Shown here: piece after piece, positions 1 through 7,428 of the stretch
Numbering within the stretch: the first letter of the stretch is position 1
Layout: each line of letters starts with the position of its first letter
Origin: Sulfurospirillum sp.
Lineage (GTDB): Bacteria > Campylobacterota > Campylobacteria > Campylobacterales > QNZT01
Direction: 5' to 3'
DNA: 12,072 bases
Assembly (NCBI GenBank): GCA_003978455.1
Contig: QNZT01000081.1
Span: 1 to 12,072, forward strand
Notes under the pieces: generated by a model
What the model saw: the letters and a program-made list of their open reading frames with translations, nothing else
Database searches by the model: none
Told to the model about the DNA's origin: nothing
Position numbers and translations under genes: made by a program

Positions 1-1
1 T

Positions 2-67
2 TTGAGTGCCCGTTATCTGCCGCGTTTGCGAAGCTATCTGAAGATGCAAAAAGAGAGGAGAAGCTGA
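2..67 (+). CDS. C-terminal end of an unidentified upstream gene (partial)
   Basis: Reading frame 2 is open from the left edge to a TGA at 65-67. It gives a 21-residue basic tail rich in Leu, Arg and Tyr (begins LSARYLPRLRSYL). The TGA overlaps the ATG of the next gene as TGATG, a typical translational-coupling junction, so this is probably the end of a real gene in the same operon. DUF58 genes are often preceded by a MoxR-type AAA+ ATPase gene, which would fit the context, but the visible tail has no motif that proves it. Frame 1 is also open across this stretch, so the call rests on junction geometry and protein-like composition. Confidence 0.5.
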   Translation: MSARYLPRLRSYLKMQKERRS

Positions 68-888
68 TGCAACACAATCTCGTCGCCAAAATACTCAGCC
101 GAGTCAAAAAAGAGCTTGCCGCCTCATCAAACGGGCAGATTCTCTCCAAAATCAAAGGAGAGGGGTTCGATTTTGCAGAGCTGGTGCCTTACCGTGTGGG
201 GATGGATGCCCGCAAAATCTACTGGAATTCACTGGCAAAAGGCGGAGATTTGCAGCTGAAAACCTTTTATGAAGAGCGCGAAGTCAATGTCGCGGTTGCG
301 GCACTTCTTTCGGGTTCGCAGCGGTTCGGAGAACCGATCCAAAAGTATGAAAAGGTGCTGGAGAGTGCCGCAATGATTGCGTTTGATGCTGTCAGAAGCG
401 GCAATCCGTTTCAGGGGATCGGAATGTGTGAAACCGAAGATATCGTGACGGCACCGGCAAAATCTCCCCATGCGGTTGAAAAATATGTAACAGCACTTGC
501 AAAGATCGATCCGCTGCATACGCAGATCGATCCCGGACGTGTCACCGAAAAGCTCTTCAAAGTTTTGCGCAAAAAATCGCTGCTTGTGCTGGTCAGTGAC
601 TTTCTGGAGCCATATGATCTCAGGAAAATCTCCCGAAAACATGAAGTGGTGGCGATGATCGTACGTGACAGGTTTGAACGCGAGCCTCGCGCGCTCGATG
701 ATACAACTTTTCATGATCCCGAAACGGGTGCTGAAAGGGAGTTCTGGTTCGATGCGAAAACAGCGCAGGCATACAAAGCGGCTTACCGAAAACACGATAA
801 AAAACTCCTGAATCACTTCATGAAATGCGGTATCGCTTCCTACTATCTCTACACCGATAAAACTCTTCTCTCTGCACTCATGATCTAA
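67..888 (+). CDS. DUF58 domain protein (MoxR-associated, VWA-like)
   Basis: This is a 273-residue protein of the DUF58 family, whose members usually accompany MoxR AAA+ ATPases and have a VWA-like fold; their molecular role is poorly defined. The family signature is clear at residues 31-75: GEGFDFAELVPYR, then VGMDARKIYWNSLAK, then a basic/acidic stretch ending in EEREVNV, matching the usual G-x-DF-x-YR-x-GDD-x-R-x-IDW pattern. Later landmarks are LVLVSDFLEP near 192-201 and a DPETG motif near 218-222, both usual in the family. The VWA metal site (normally DxSxS) reads L80-x-S82-x-S84, so the Asp is missing. There is no signal peptide or membrane segment, so a cytoplasmic location is likely. 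The start at 67 is supported by AGGAG at 56-60. It overlaps the preceding stop by one base. No terminator is visible after the stop. Confidence 0.85.
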   Translation: MQHNLVAKILSRVKKELAASSNGQILSKIKGEGFDFAELVPYRVGMDARKIYWNSLAKGGDLQLKTFYEEREVNVAVAALLSGSQRFGEPIQKYEKVLESAAMIAFDAVRSGNPFQGIGMCETEDIVTAPAKSPHAVEKYVTALAKIDPLHTQIDPGRVTEKLFKVLRKKSLLVLVSDFLEPYDLRKISRKHEVVAMIVRDRFEREPRALDDTTFHDPETGAEREFWFDAKTAQAYKAAYRKHDKKLLNHFMKCGIASYYLYTDKTLLSALMI

Positions 889-895
889 GACTACT

Positions 896-924
896 TTTAC
901 ATAAAGTGTACTATAATCTTCTAC
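896..924 (+). promoter_or_regulatory. Promoter of the 6S RNA / purD transcript
   Basis: A perfect TATAAT lies at 912-917, preceded by T-rich sequence. Campylobacterota sigma-70 promoters depend mainly on the -10 box, so no good -35 is expected. A start 6-8 nt downstream (about 923-925) would fall just before the first base of the closing stem of the putative 6S RNA (926), which fits well. TTTACA at 896-901 resembles a -35 but sits only 10 bp from the -10 and is not counted. Confidence 0.7.
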
Positions 925-1100
925 AGCCTGAGTGGTTCGATAAACCATAAACAGAGAGTCCGACACAGTATTTATACTTGGAGTCCGTACGCCTCTTGGT
1001 GTGTGGCGGCGCTTCGTTCGCTGCCCCTAAAGAGAGGGTCGCTCCTGATTTGTTAGCTTATTAGGGCTACATCATTCTTGGGACGGCCACTCGGGCAACT
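924..1100 (+). ncRNA. ssrS: Putative 6S RNA
   Basis: 6S RNA binds the sigma-70 RNA polymerase holoenzyme by imitating an open promoter. Here the transcript ends pair in a 10-bp closing stem, 926-935 (GCCTGAGTGG) with 1087-1096 (CCACTCGGGC), with one G-U pair. The distal arm is a series of short helices with internal loops: 980-983 with 1042-1045, 992-996 with 1033-1037, and a terminal hairpin 1005-1011 with 1019-1025 (loop 1012-1018). Between the closing stem and the distal arm lie two mostly unpaired strands, about 938-979 and 1046-1084, the size of the 6S central bubble. Length is about 175 nt, usual for 6S. A TATAAT box ends 9 nt before the stem. Position just upstream of purD agrees with my recollection that epsilonproteobacterial 6S genes sit there. 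There is no U-tract at the 3' end, so processing from a longer 6S-purD transcript is likely. Sequence identity was not tested. Confidence 0.72.
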
Positions 1101-1116
1101 ACGCACAGGTGAATGC

Positions 1117-2391
1117 ATGAACGTACTTATTATAGGAAGTGGCGGCAGAGAGTACTCTATCGGGCTTGCACTTTCCAAAGATTCAAAAGTCTCCAAACTC
1201 TTTTTTGCTCCCGGCAACGGTATGAGCGATACTTTAGGCGAAAATGTTTCGATCAAAGATTATCATGAACTGGCTGATTTTGCAGCGGCAAACAGCATCG
1301 ATCTGACGATAGTCGGACCGGAGGCACCGCTTGTGGATGGCGTGGTGGATATCTTCAAAGCAAAAGGGCTGACGATATTTGGTCCCTCGGCAGATGCCGC
1401 CAGACTCGAAGGTTCTAAGATCTTCATGAAAAATTTTCTCAAAAAGTATGATGTGCCTACAGCCGCCTATATCGAGACGGATGATCTTGAAAAAGCTTCG
1501 GCGTTTATCGATACCCTGAGCGCACCGATGGTGGTCAAGGCGGACGGTTTGTGTGCGGGAAAAGGGGTGATTATCGCGCAGAGCGGGGATGAGGCGAAGG
1601 CGGCGGCAAAAGATATGCTCAGCGGCGAAAGTTTCGGCGATGCCGGAAAAGCGATCATCGTCGAAGAGTATCTCGACGGGTATGAACTCTCCCTCTTTGC
1701 TGTCTGTGATGGAGAAAGCTACAAAGTGCTGCCTGCCGCACAGGATCACAAACGTCTGCTCGACGGCGACGAAGGACCCAATACCGGCGGTATGGGTGCC
1801 TATGCGCCGACGCCTCTGATCGACGATACGTTGTACGAAAAGATCGAAGAGCGCATCATCAAGCCGACCCTTAAAGGGATGCAGGCGGAGGGTATGCCGT
1901 ACGAAGGGGTGCTTTTTATCGGGATCATGGTCGTTGACGGCGAACCCAAAGTACTCGAATACAATGTCCGTTTCGGTGATCCGGAGTGCGAGATACTGAT
2001 GCCGCTGATCGAAAGCAGTGTTTTTGACCTCTTTTACAAAGCGGCGACCAAAGATCTGGAACATCTCGATATCAGGATAGCGGACAAATATGCTGTCGGT
2101 GTGGTGATGGCGAGCAAAGATTATCCCTACAAGAGTTCTATGCCGGCTGAGATTATCGTCGATGATGTCGTACTTGAAGAGCTGAAAGAGCGGGCGCATA
2201 TATCTTATGCCGGTGTGACCAGAGAGGATGGAAAGCTTTTTGCCACGGGCGGGCGTGTGCTGGTCTGCGTCGGGATCGGTGACTCGATCCGTGAAGCACG
2301 GGATCTTGCCTATCTCATGACGGGGCAGGTGCATTTTGCCGGTAAAAAATTTCGTAAAGATATCGCATATCAGGCGCTGAAAGATGCTTGA
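1117..2391 (+). CDS. purD: Phosphoribosylamine--glycine ligase (GAR synthetase)
   Basis: PurD catalyses the second step of de novo purine synthesis: ATP-dependent joining of glycine to 5-phosphoribosylamine, giving GAR. It is a soluble ATP-grasp enzyme. At 424 residues it is full length. The N-domain has the nucleotide-fold start MNVLIIGSGGREYS and the VGPEAPLVDG motif. The ATP-grasp region shows KADGLCAGKGVI, then DHKRLLDGDEGPNTGGMGAY, and the metal-ligand segment LEYNVRFGDPE. The start at 1117 is chosen because family N-termini begin here and AGGTGA lies at 1106-1111; an in-frame TTG at 1078 lies inside the 6S RNA. The canonical GGREHA is GGREYS here, a substitution I also associate with other Campylobacterota PurD proteins. 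The 3' end overlaps the next gene by 8 bp. It has no promoter of its own other than the one ahead of 6S RNA. Confidence 0.97.
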   Translation: MNVLIIGSGGREYSIGLALSKDSKVSKLFFAPGNGMSDTLGENVSIKDYHELADFAAANSIDLTIVGPEAPLVDGVVDIFKAKGLTIFGPSADAARLEGSKIFMKNFLKKYDVPTAAYIETDDLEKASAFIDTLSAPMVVKADGLCAGKGVIIAQSGDEAKAAAKDMLSGESFGDAGKAIIVEEYLDGYELSLFAVCDGESYKVLPAAQDHKRLLDGDEGPNTGGMGAYAPTPLIDDTLYEKIEERIIKPTLKGMQAEGMPYEGVLFIGIMVVDGEPKVLEYNVRFGDPECEILMPLIESSVFDLFYKAATKDLEHLDIRIADKYAVGVVMASKDYPYKSSMPAEIIVDDVVLEELKERAHISYAGVTREDGKLFATGGRVLVCVGIGDSIREARDLAYLMTGQVHFAGKKFRKDIAYQALKDA

Positions 2392-2839
2392 CGAAGAGGC
2401 ACTTTTTCAAAAACTGCACAGAGAAGGTCTCTCTTTGGCTACGGTCAACAGACGCGGGATCGCGATGTTTATCGATGAGATGCTTATCTCTATTCTCTTC
2501 TTTTTTATCATCCAGGATCACCTATCGGCACTGACGACACCGCAAGAGGTGCTAGCCTACACCCAGTCGCTGATGCCTTATGTACTTGCTATCAAGATTC
2601 TCTATCAGGCGCTTTTTGTCGGGCTTTACGGTGCGACACTCGGCAAGATGGCGGTAAAGATTAAAGTGGTCGATCAGGTCTATCTTGATATTCCCGCCTG
2701 GGGTGGCAGTTTTATCCGTGCGGTGATGCGCGTGGTGAGTGAGATCCTCTTCTATTTCGGTTTTGTCGTGGCACTCTTTTCGCCGCTGAAGCTGACCTGG
2801 CATGACAAGTTTGCAAAGACTCTGGTGGTAGATGCATAG
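2384..2839 (+). CDS. RDD family membrane protein
   Basis: This 151-residue integral membrane protein fits the RDD family, named for its conserved Arg and Asp residues. Function is unknown in most members; some have been linked to ion or solute transport. Landmarks: RRGIAMFIDE at 23-32 with R24 and D31 at the start of the first membrane helix (about 29-46), a second helix about 64-82, the loop LYGATLGKMAVKIKVVD at 81-97 with the typical G-x-TLGK, R112 before a third helix (about 113-132), and WHD-K near 139-142 followed by a short LVVDA end. The start overlaps the purD stop by 8 bp and the stop overlaps lptD by 8 bp, so it is translated as part of the block. An RDD gene between purD and lptD seems to be part of a conserved Campylobacterota order, but nothing in the sequence shows what it does. 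Confidence 0.88.
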   Translation: MLDEEALFQKLHREGLSLATVNRRGIAMFIDEMLISILFFFIIQDHLSALTTPQEVLAYTQSLMPYVLAIKILYQALFVGLYGATLGKMAVKIKVVDQVYLDIPAWGGSFIRAVMRVVSEILFYFGFVVALFSPLKLTWHDKFAKTLVVDA

Positions 2840-5039
2840 ACTGGCTGCACTTTTTCTGCTGCTACAGCTTGCACTCTATGCGGCACAGACACCTTCCAAA
2901 ATAACCAAATACACACTCTATGCCGCAACTGTGGAGACAGAGGGAGATCGGGTTGTCGCCAGAGGCGATATCATGATCTATGCAAAAGAGATGCTTTTTA
3001 CCGCGAAGGAGGCGTTTTACGATAAAAAGAGAGAACTGCTCACTCTGCGTGGTGATGTGACGCTCTTTTATCAGGGCAATCTGATCAACAAAGCGGATGA
3101 ACTCCGTCTCAATCTGAAAAAAGAGCAGTTTTTCGCTTCGGATGTGTTTATTCAGGAGCAGGGATCCGATATCTGGATCAAGAGCGCTTCGATCAATGCG
3201 GACAAGCACGATATGATGATCAAAAATGCGCGTCTCTCCAGCTGTCTGCCGGACAATCCCGACTGGGAGATACGCTTTTCGACAGGGTATCTGCATAAAC
3301 GCAAGGAGTATGTCTCTCTCTACAATCCCCGTTTCTATCTGGGAAACGTACCGGTTTTGTATCTGCCGTGGTTCGCCTTTCCGACGATTCGGGAGCGACG
3401 TAGCGGATTGTTGCGACCGGTGATCGGTTTTGAAAACAGTGAAAACCTCCTCTTTATGCAGCCGATCTATTTTGCCCCGTCAAAATCGTGGGATATCCAG
3501 TTCAATCCCCAGATCAGACTCAACCGTGGAAGCGGTCTCTACACGACCCTCCGGTTTGCCGACTCTCCCCACTCCAGCGGATCTGTGACACTCGGGTTTT
3601 TCGATGAGCAGGGAAAATATGTAAAAATTCACAACCTTAAAAACAGTATTCACAAGGGTGCCTCTGTACACTATACCAGTCAGGCTCTCTTTACCAAATA
3701 TATCCATCACAATCCATACGACTACAAAGACGGACTCTATATCGATGTCACAGCATTGAACGATATCGACTACATCAACCTCAAAGATGACCGTAAATAT
3801 GCAGTCGATAAACTGGTAACATCGCGTATCAACTACTATATGTCCGGTTACGGCGACTATATCGGTGCCTATGCAAAGTACTTCATCGACACCGAAAAAG
3901 TCTCCAATGACGACACACTTCAGACACTGCCCTCACTCCAGTACCATAAATTTTCACAGATTCTGGGGATCGACAATCTGATCTATTCGATCGATTATAA
4001 GTTTAAAAACTCCTGGCGAAAAAAAGGACTCGGTGCAAGGCAGCATGAATTTTCCGTGCCGGTTGTCTTTACGATGCCGCTGATGCACCACTTCTTAAAC
4101 CTTTCGGTCAGTGAAAATTTTTACTACTCCAAAGTGAACTATACCGATGCAAATGCTACGGTATCCGATGCCCGTTATCTGAGCAACTATCACCGGATTT
4201 CACTGGAGAGTGATCTGATGAAACAGTATGGTGGCAAGATACACAACATACAGCTCTCTCTCGCTTTTACGATACCGAGTCTTCATGACAAAAGCGGTTA
4301 TCTTGCTGATTTTATCCCTTTCAATCTGGAACGTAAAAATATCGCTTTCAAGATGAACAACTATCTCTACGATGCCGGCGGACACAATTATCTGACTGAT
4401 CGTTTTACACAGTATTACTATTATGATGAAGAGGATAAACCGTTCAATGAAGCGGAAAACGAGATCATCTATATCCACTCCCCGCGCCTCTCTTTGCGCA
4501 ATGCATTGATCTACTCCTATGAATATCATAAGTTAAAAAAGATACAATCAGGTATATATTATCATGATGATCTCAATAAGCTCAGATTGGATCATACCTT
4601 TAAAGATGCACCCAATGAGACAAAAATCAACTTTTTGAGTGCAGACTTTTCCCGTGTGATCGACAGAAGGTATTCTGTAACGGGCGGGCTGGATTATGAT
4701 TTTGACAACAGCTTTACCAAAGAGTGGCGACTGGGGCTTTTGATGCACAAAAAGTGCTGGAGTTACGAACTCCGCTACAAAGAGAGTGTGACCCCCTCCC
4801 TCACCAGCGGCGGTGCGGAGTCTGTCACGCGGCGCGGTCTCTATCTGCTGATGCGTTTTGCGCATATCGGCGGCGTCGCCTATAAGTATGTCAAAGCGAC
4901 AGAGAGCAATCCTCTTAGTGGAGAGAGTGCAGATCGTCTTGTACCGGAGGGTAGTACTCCGGCTAACAATGTCCCGTCTCATGAAGTTCCGGTTCCACCG
5001 GCGACAGAGCGTGCGGGAGAGAATAGAGTGAAAGGGTAA
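2832..5039 (+). CDS. lptD: LPS-assembly outer-membrane protein LptD
   Basis: LptD is the outer-membrane beta-barrel that, with LptE, inserts lipopolysaccharide into the outer leaflet. The 735-residue product starts with a signal peptide (about 1-18, LLLQLALYAA core), then an OstA/LptA-like beta-jellyroll (about 25-135: ATVETEGDRVVARGDIMI, LRGDVTLFYQG). Next comes the linker seen in LptD, SSCLPDNPDWEIR, and a barrel of about 160-689 with NPRFYLGNVPVLYLPWFAFP and ERRSGLLRP, both strongly conserved. Only two cysteines remain in the mature protein, C138 and C642: one at the end of the N-domain and one in the late barrel, positioned for the inter-domain disulfide that LptD needs. Residues 690-735 form a Pro/Glu/Ser-rich tail beyond the last plausible strand, which is unusual. 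GGTGGT at 2824-2829 may serve as ribosome binding site. The gene overlaps the RDD gene by 8 bp and ends 2 bp before the MCE gene. Confidence 0.93.
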   Translation: MHRLAALFLLLQLALYAAQTPSKITKYTLYAATVETEGDRVVARGDIMIYAKEMLFTAKEAFYDKKRELLTLRGDVTLFYQGNLINKADELRLNLKKEQFFASDVFIQEQGSDIWIKSASINADKHDMMIKNARLSSCLPDNPDWEIRFSTGYLHKRKEYVSLYNPRFYLGNVPVLYLPWFAFPTIRERRSGLLRPVIGFENSENLLFMQPIYFAPSKSWDIQFNPQIRLNRGSGLYTTLRFADSPHSSGSVTLGFFDEQGKYVKIHNLKNSIHKGASVHYTSQALFTKYIHHNPYDYKDGLYIDVTALNDIDYINLKDDRKYAVDKLVTSRINYYMSGYGDYIGAYAKYFIDTEKVSNDDTLQTLPSLQYHKFSQILGIDNLIYSIDYKFKNSWRKKGLGARQHEFSVPVVFTMPLMHHFLNLSVSENFYYSKVNYTDANATVSDARYLSNYHRISLESDLMKQYGGKIHNIQLSLAFTIPSLHDKSGYLADFIPFNLERKNIAFKMNNYLYDAGGHNYLTDRFTQYYYYDEEDKPFNEAENEIIYIHSPRLSLRNALIYSYEYHKLKKIQSGIYYHDDLNKLRLDHTFKDAPNETKINFLSADFSRVIDRRYSVTGGLDYDFDNSFTKEWRLGLLMHKKCWSYELRYKESVTPSLTSGGAESVTRRGLYLLMRFAHIGGVAYKYVKATESNPLSGESADRLVPEGSTPANNVPSHEVPVPPATERAGENRVKG

Positions 5040-5041
5040 AA

Positions 5042-6478
5042 ATGCGTAATGATGTCAGGGTAGGACTCTTTATCTTTCTCGGTTTTATACTATTATTTGC
5101 CCTGAGTACACAGGTGGGAAGTTTTAAAAATATGTCCAAAGAGGGGTATGAACTCAAAGCGCATCTCAAAAGCGCGGCAGGTTTGAATGAAAACTCCAAG
5201 GTCAAGGCGAACGGTCTGGAAGTGGGATTTGTAAAATCACTCATGATCGACGGTGAAGCGATACTGGCGAAACTCTTTATCTACAAGCATGTTAAAATAC
5301 CGGTCGATTCCCGGATCAAACCTGTACAGGAGTCTTTGCTCGGAGGACGTTATCTGGAGATCACACTGGGAAAATCGAAAACCTATCTCAAAGATGGTGA
5401 TTTCATCGCTTCCGCGCCTGAAATGCTGAGTATTCAGGATGCCAGTGACGCGATGGCGAAAGCGGCAAACGAGTTCAAAGCGCTGGTAAAAGAAGCGAGG
5501 GAAGTTTTAACACCTGAAGCGAGAGAACACTTGCGTATGACATTTGCCAATCTGGAAAAGATCACCGCTGAACTCAAAAAACTGACTTCACTCGATCTGC
5601 TGAAACAGACAATCACCAATTTTAACAAGATGGGGGAAAATCTTGCCGATGTCGGTGCAAAGTTTCAGACGACTGCCGATACGATCAACGCCAGACTACC
5701 GCAGATCGTCTCCAATCTGGATATCATGATCAAAAATCTTAAATCCGCTGCGGGTGAACTGAAAGATAAAGTACCGCATCTGGCAGAAAAATTTAACGAG
5801 ATCGAAGAGGAGTTACAGAGTATCCTGGCACAAAACCGCAAACCCCTGAACGATACCCTCGTCTCTGCCGACTCATTTTTCAGTTCCGGAAATGCTACCT
5901 TTGAAAAAGTGGAAAAACTGCTCAACACGATCGATCAGGTCAAACTCGAAGTAGCGATGCATACAGAGTATATGGACTCCGACAAATATGCCAAGGGGTA
6001 TCTGAACCTCAACTATATCCCCTCCGATACCAAATCCTACCGGTTCAGTGTTGCAGGTATGGACGACTACTCCAGAATGGACGATAGGGGAGATGTAATT
6101 CTTCCCAAAAAGCATGAATCTTCCAAATTGCTCTTCAGTGCACAGCTTGCCAAACGACTGGATGATGTGGTGCTTCGCACGGGTATCATCGAAAACGGCG
6201 TAGGTGCAGGTCTGGACTACTATATGCTGGATGATCGGCTGGAAGCGAGCGCGGAGGTGTTTGACTTCAATGCCCAAAACGATGTGCGCGGCAGTAACCC
6301 GCACGCCAAAGTGAGTCTGCGTTACAACTACCTCAAGCATCTCGATTTTTACGGCGGGTATGACAACTTCCTGAATGACCGGGCGAAAAACGCCTACATC
6401 GGTGTCGGTATCCGCTTTTTCGACGATGACCTGAAAAAACTGATCATGAGCCAGAGTCTGGGGGCATATGCAAAATAG
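5042..6478 (+). CDS. MCE/MlaD family protein with C-terminal beta-rich domain
   Basis: MCE proteins are periplasmic substrate-binding parts of lipid transporters such as Mla, and carry phospholipids between the membranes with an MlaEF-type ABC transporter. This 478-residue protein has one N-terminal membrane anchor (about 7-24), a single MCE domain (about 33-125, with SAAGLNENSKVKANGLEVG and ESLLGGRYLEITLG) and a long amphipathic helical region (about 130-305) of the type that builds tunnels in other MCE proteins. It ends in a beta-rich segment (about 306-465) with alternating strands such as GVGAGLDYYML, AKVSLRYNYLKHLDFYGGY and AYIGVGIRFF, resembling the end of an outer-membrane barrel. E. 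coli MlaD is about 183 residues, so this is a much longer architecture. No transporter ATPase or permease gene is in the window. AAAGGG at 5031-5036 precedes the ATG, and lptD lies 2 bp upstream. Confidence 0.88.
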   Translation: MRNDVRVGLFIFLGFILLFALSTQVGSFKNMSKEGYELKAHLKSAAGLNENSKVKANGLEVGFVKSLMIDGEAILAKLFIYKHVKIPVDSRIKPVQESLLGGRYLEITLGKSKTYLKDGDFIASAPEMLSIQDASDAMAKAANEFKALVKEAREVLTPEAREHLRMTFANLEKITAELKKLTSLDLLKQTITNFNKMGENLADVGAKFQTTADTINARLPQIVSNLDIMIKNLKSAAGELKDKVPHLAEKFNEIEEELQSILAQNRKPLNDTLVSADSFFSSGNATFEKVEKLLNTIDQVKLEVAMHTEYMDSDKYAKGYLNLNYIPSDTKSYRFSVAGMDDYSRMDDRGDVILPKKHESSKLLFSAQLAKRLDDVVLRTGIIENGVGAGLDYYMLDDRLEASAEVFDFNAQNDVRGSNPHAKVSLRYNYLKHLDFYGGYDNFLNDRAKNAYIGVGIRFFDDDLKKLIMSQSLGAYAK

Positions 6479-6746
6479 CGACAATGTTGCAGCCAAACTG
6501 CATCATGCGCTATCGGTACTGGAACTGCCGGTGATGGTCTCATGGGAAGAGATAAAAGACCGTTATCGTGAACTAAGTAAAAAATACCATCCCGATTTTA
6601 ACCATAAAGAGGATAAAATGCGGGAACTGAATGAAGCATATGCACTGCTAAAGCACTATATTTTTCATTACAGATTTTCCTTCAGCGATGAAGAGATCAA
6701 AAAACAGTTTCCGGAAAGTGATTATGAGCGAAAATTCCGATTTTGA
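6468..6746 (+). CDS. Small J-domain protein
   Basis: This 92-residue protein is essentially a J-domain alone. It has helix II KDRYRELSKKY (30-40), the invariant HPD at 41-43 and helix III KMRELNEAYALLKHY. J-domains stimulate the ATPase of Hsp70 (DnaK), but without the Gly/Phe, zinc-finger or substrate-binding regions of DnaJ this is a specialised cochaperone that would recruit DnaK to one partner. The short tail (about 66-92) is charged and not recognisable. The start overlaps the MCE gene stop by 11 bp and its 3' end runs 23 bp into the next gene, so translation is coupled. The partner could be a neighbour, such as the phosphoribosyltransferase-like protein, but the sequence does not show this. 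Confidence 0.88.
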   Translation: MQNSDNVAAKLHHALSVLELPVMVSWEEIKDRYRELSKKYHPDFNHKEDKMRELNEAYALLKHYIFHYRFSFSDEEIKKQFPESDYERKFRF

Positions 6747-7428
6747 TACCTGCCTCTTTAAAGACAGGTATGATGCATATAACGCTCTGGTCGAGATTTT
6801 GCCGATCAAAGTGATGCAGCATGAGAAGTGGATATTGCTGGCACTCTCTGATGGTGCAGTAGAGATTACCGCCAAACTGGCAAACCGTTTCGGGTTTGAT
6901 TTTGACCTCTTTTTCAGTGAAGCGATCGTGGCACCCAATAACGAAGAGTGTCAGCTGGCGATGGTCAGTGAAACAAACGATATCGTGATAGAGGAGAAGT
7001 TGACAGAGAGTTTCGGTATATCTCTGGATTACATCTATGAAGAGGGAGAGCGTCTCTTTCATGAACGCATCGTCAAATACCGCTACCGCTACCGCGACGG
7101 TCTTGGCGTCAGTGATCTGCGCGATCAGAATGTACTCCTGATTGATGAAGGGTGTGAGACAGGGTTTAAAGTGATGTGTGCACTCAAAAGTGTCATCAAT
7201 CTGGGTGTGCGTAAAGTTTCAGTGGCGACGCCTGTGATACCGGATGATCTTTTTACACTGGTCGATAAAAAGGTGGATAAGATCTATGCAGTGCATATTA
7301 TCAGAGATTTTATTTCGGTAGATTACTATTACCAAACGCTGCCGCAACCGAAAGCGGAAGAGATCAAAGCGATACTGGCGGAGTGTAAGCACTATCTGCC
7401 CTATATTAAAGGAGAAGAAACAATATGA
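6724..7428 (+). CDS. Phosphoribosyltransferase-like protein
   Basis: This 234-residue protein has a type I phosphoribosyltransferase fold signature: four-residue hydrophobic strand VLLI, then DEGCETGFK at 141-149. It corresponds to the PRPP-binding loop, usually written DD-x-x-x-TG-x-T, with acidic pair D141/E142 and T146-G147 retained. An earlier strand-loop with ALSDGAVEIT (40-49) and FFSEAIVAP (63-71) fits the usual N-terminal half, and KYRYRYRDG (118-126) fits the flexible hood. The purine or other base specificity cannot be read; a regulatory or competence-related ComF-like role is also possible. I chose the ATG at 6724 because GGAAAG lies at 6713-6718; an in-frame ATG at 6688 has no ribosome binding site and deepens the overlap. 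It overlaps the J-domain gene by 23 bp and pnp by 4 bp (ATGA). Confidence 0.82.
   Translation: MSENSDFDTCLFKDRYDAYNALVEILPIKVMQHEKWILLALSDGAVEITAKLANRFGFDFDLFFSEAIVAPNNEECQLAMVSETNDIVIEEKLTESFGISLDYIYEEGERLFHERIVKYRYRYRDGLGVSDLRDQNVLLIDEGCETGFKVMCALKSVINLGVRKVSVATPVIPDDLFTLVDKKVDKIYAVHIIRDFISVDYYYQTLPQPKAEEIKAILAECKHYLPYIKGEETI

Noticed and set aside
896..901. TTTACA as a -35 box for the promoter before 6S RNA
   Set aside because: It is only 10 bp from the TATAAT box instead of about 17, and promoters of this phylum rarely use a -35.
1078..1116. Longer purD from an in-frame TTG at 1078
   Set aside because: The extra 13 residues overlap the 3' side of the putative 6S RNA, do not match PurD N-termini, and the ATG at 1117 has AGGTGA at good spacing.
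1234..2334. 366-codon open frame on the minus strand opposite purD
   Set aside because: It mirrors the conserved purD frame, has composition typical of an antisense shadow and no recognisable domain.
6688..6723. Upstream ATG for the phosphoribosyltransferase-like gene
   Set aside because: No ribosome binding site precedes it and the added residues look like a frame shadow of the J-domain gene; GGAAAG sits properly before 6724.
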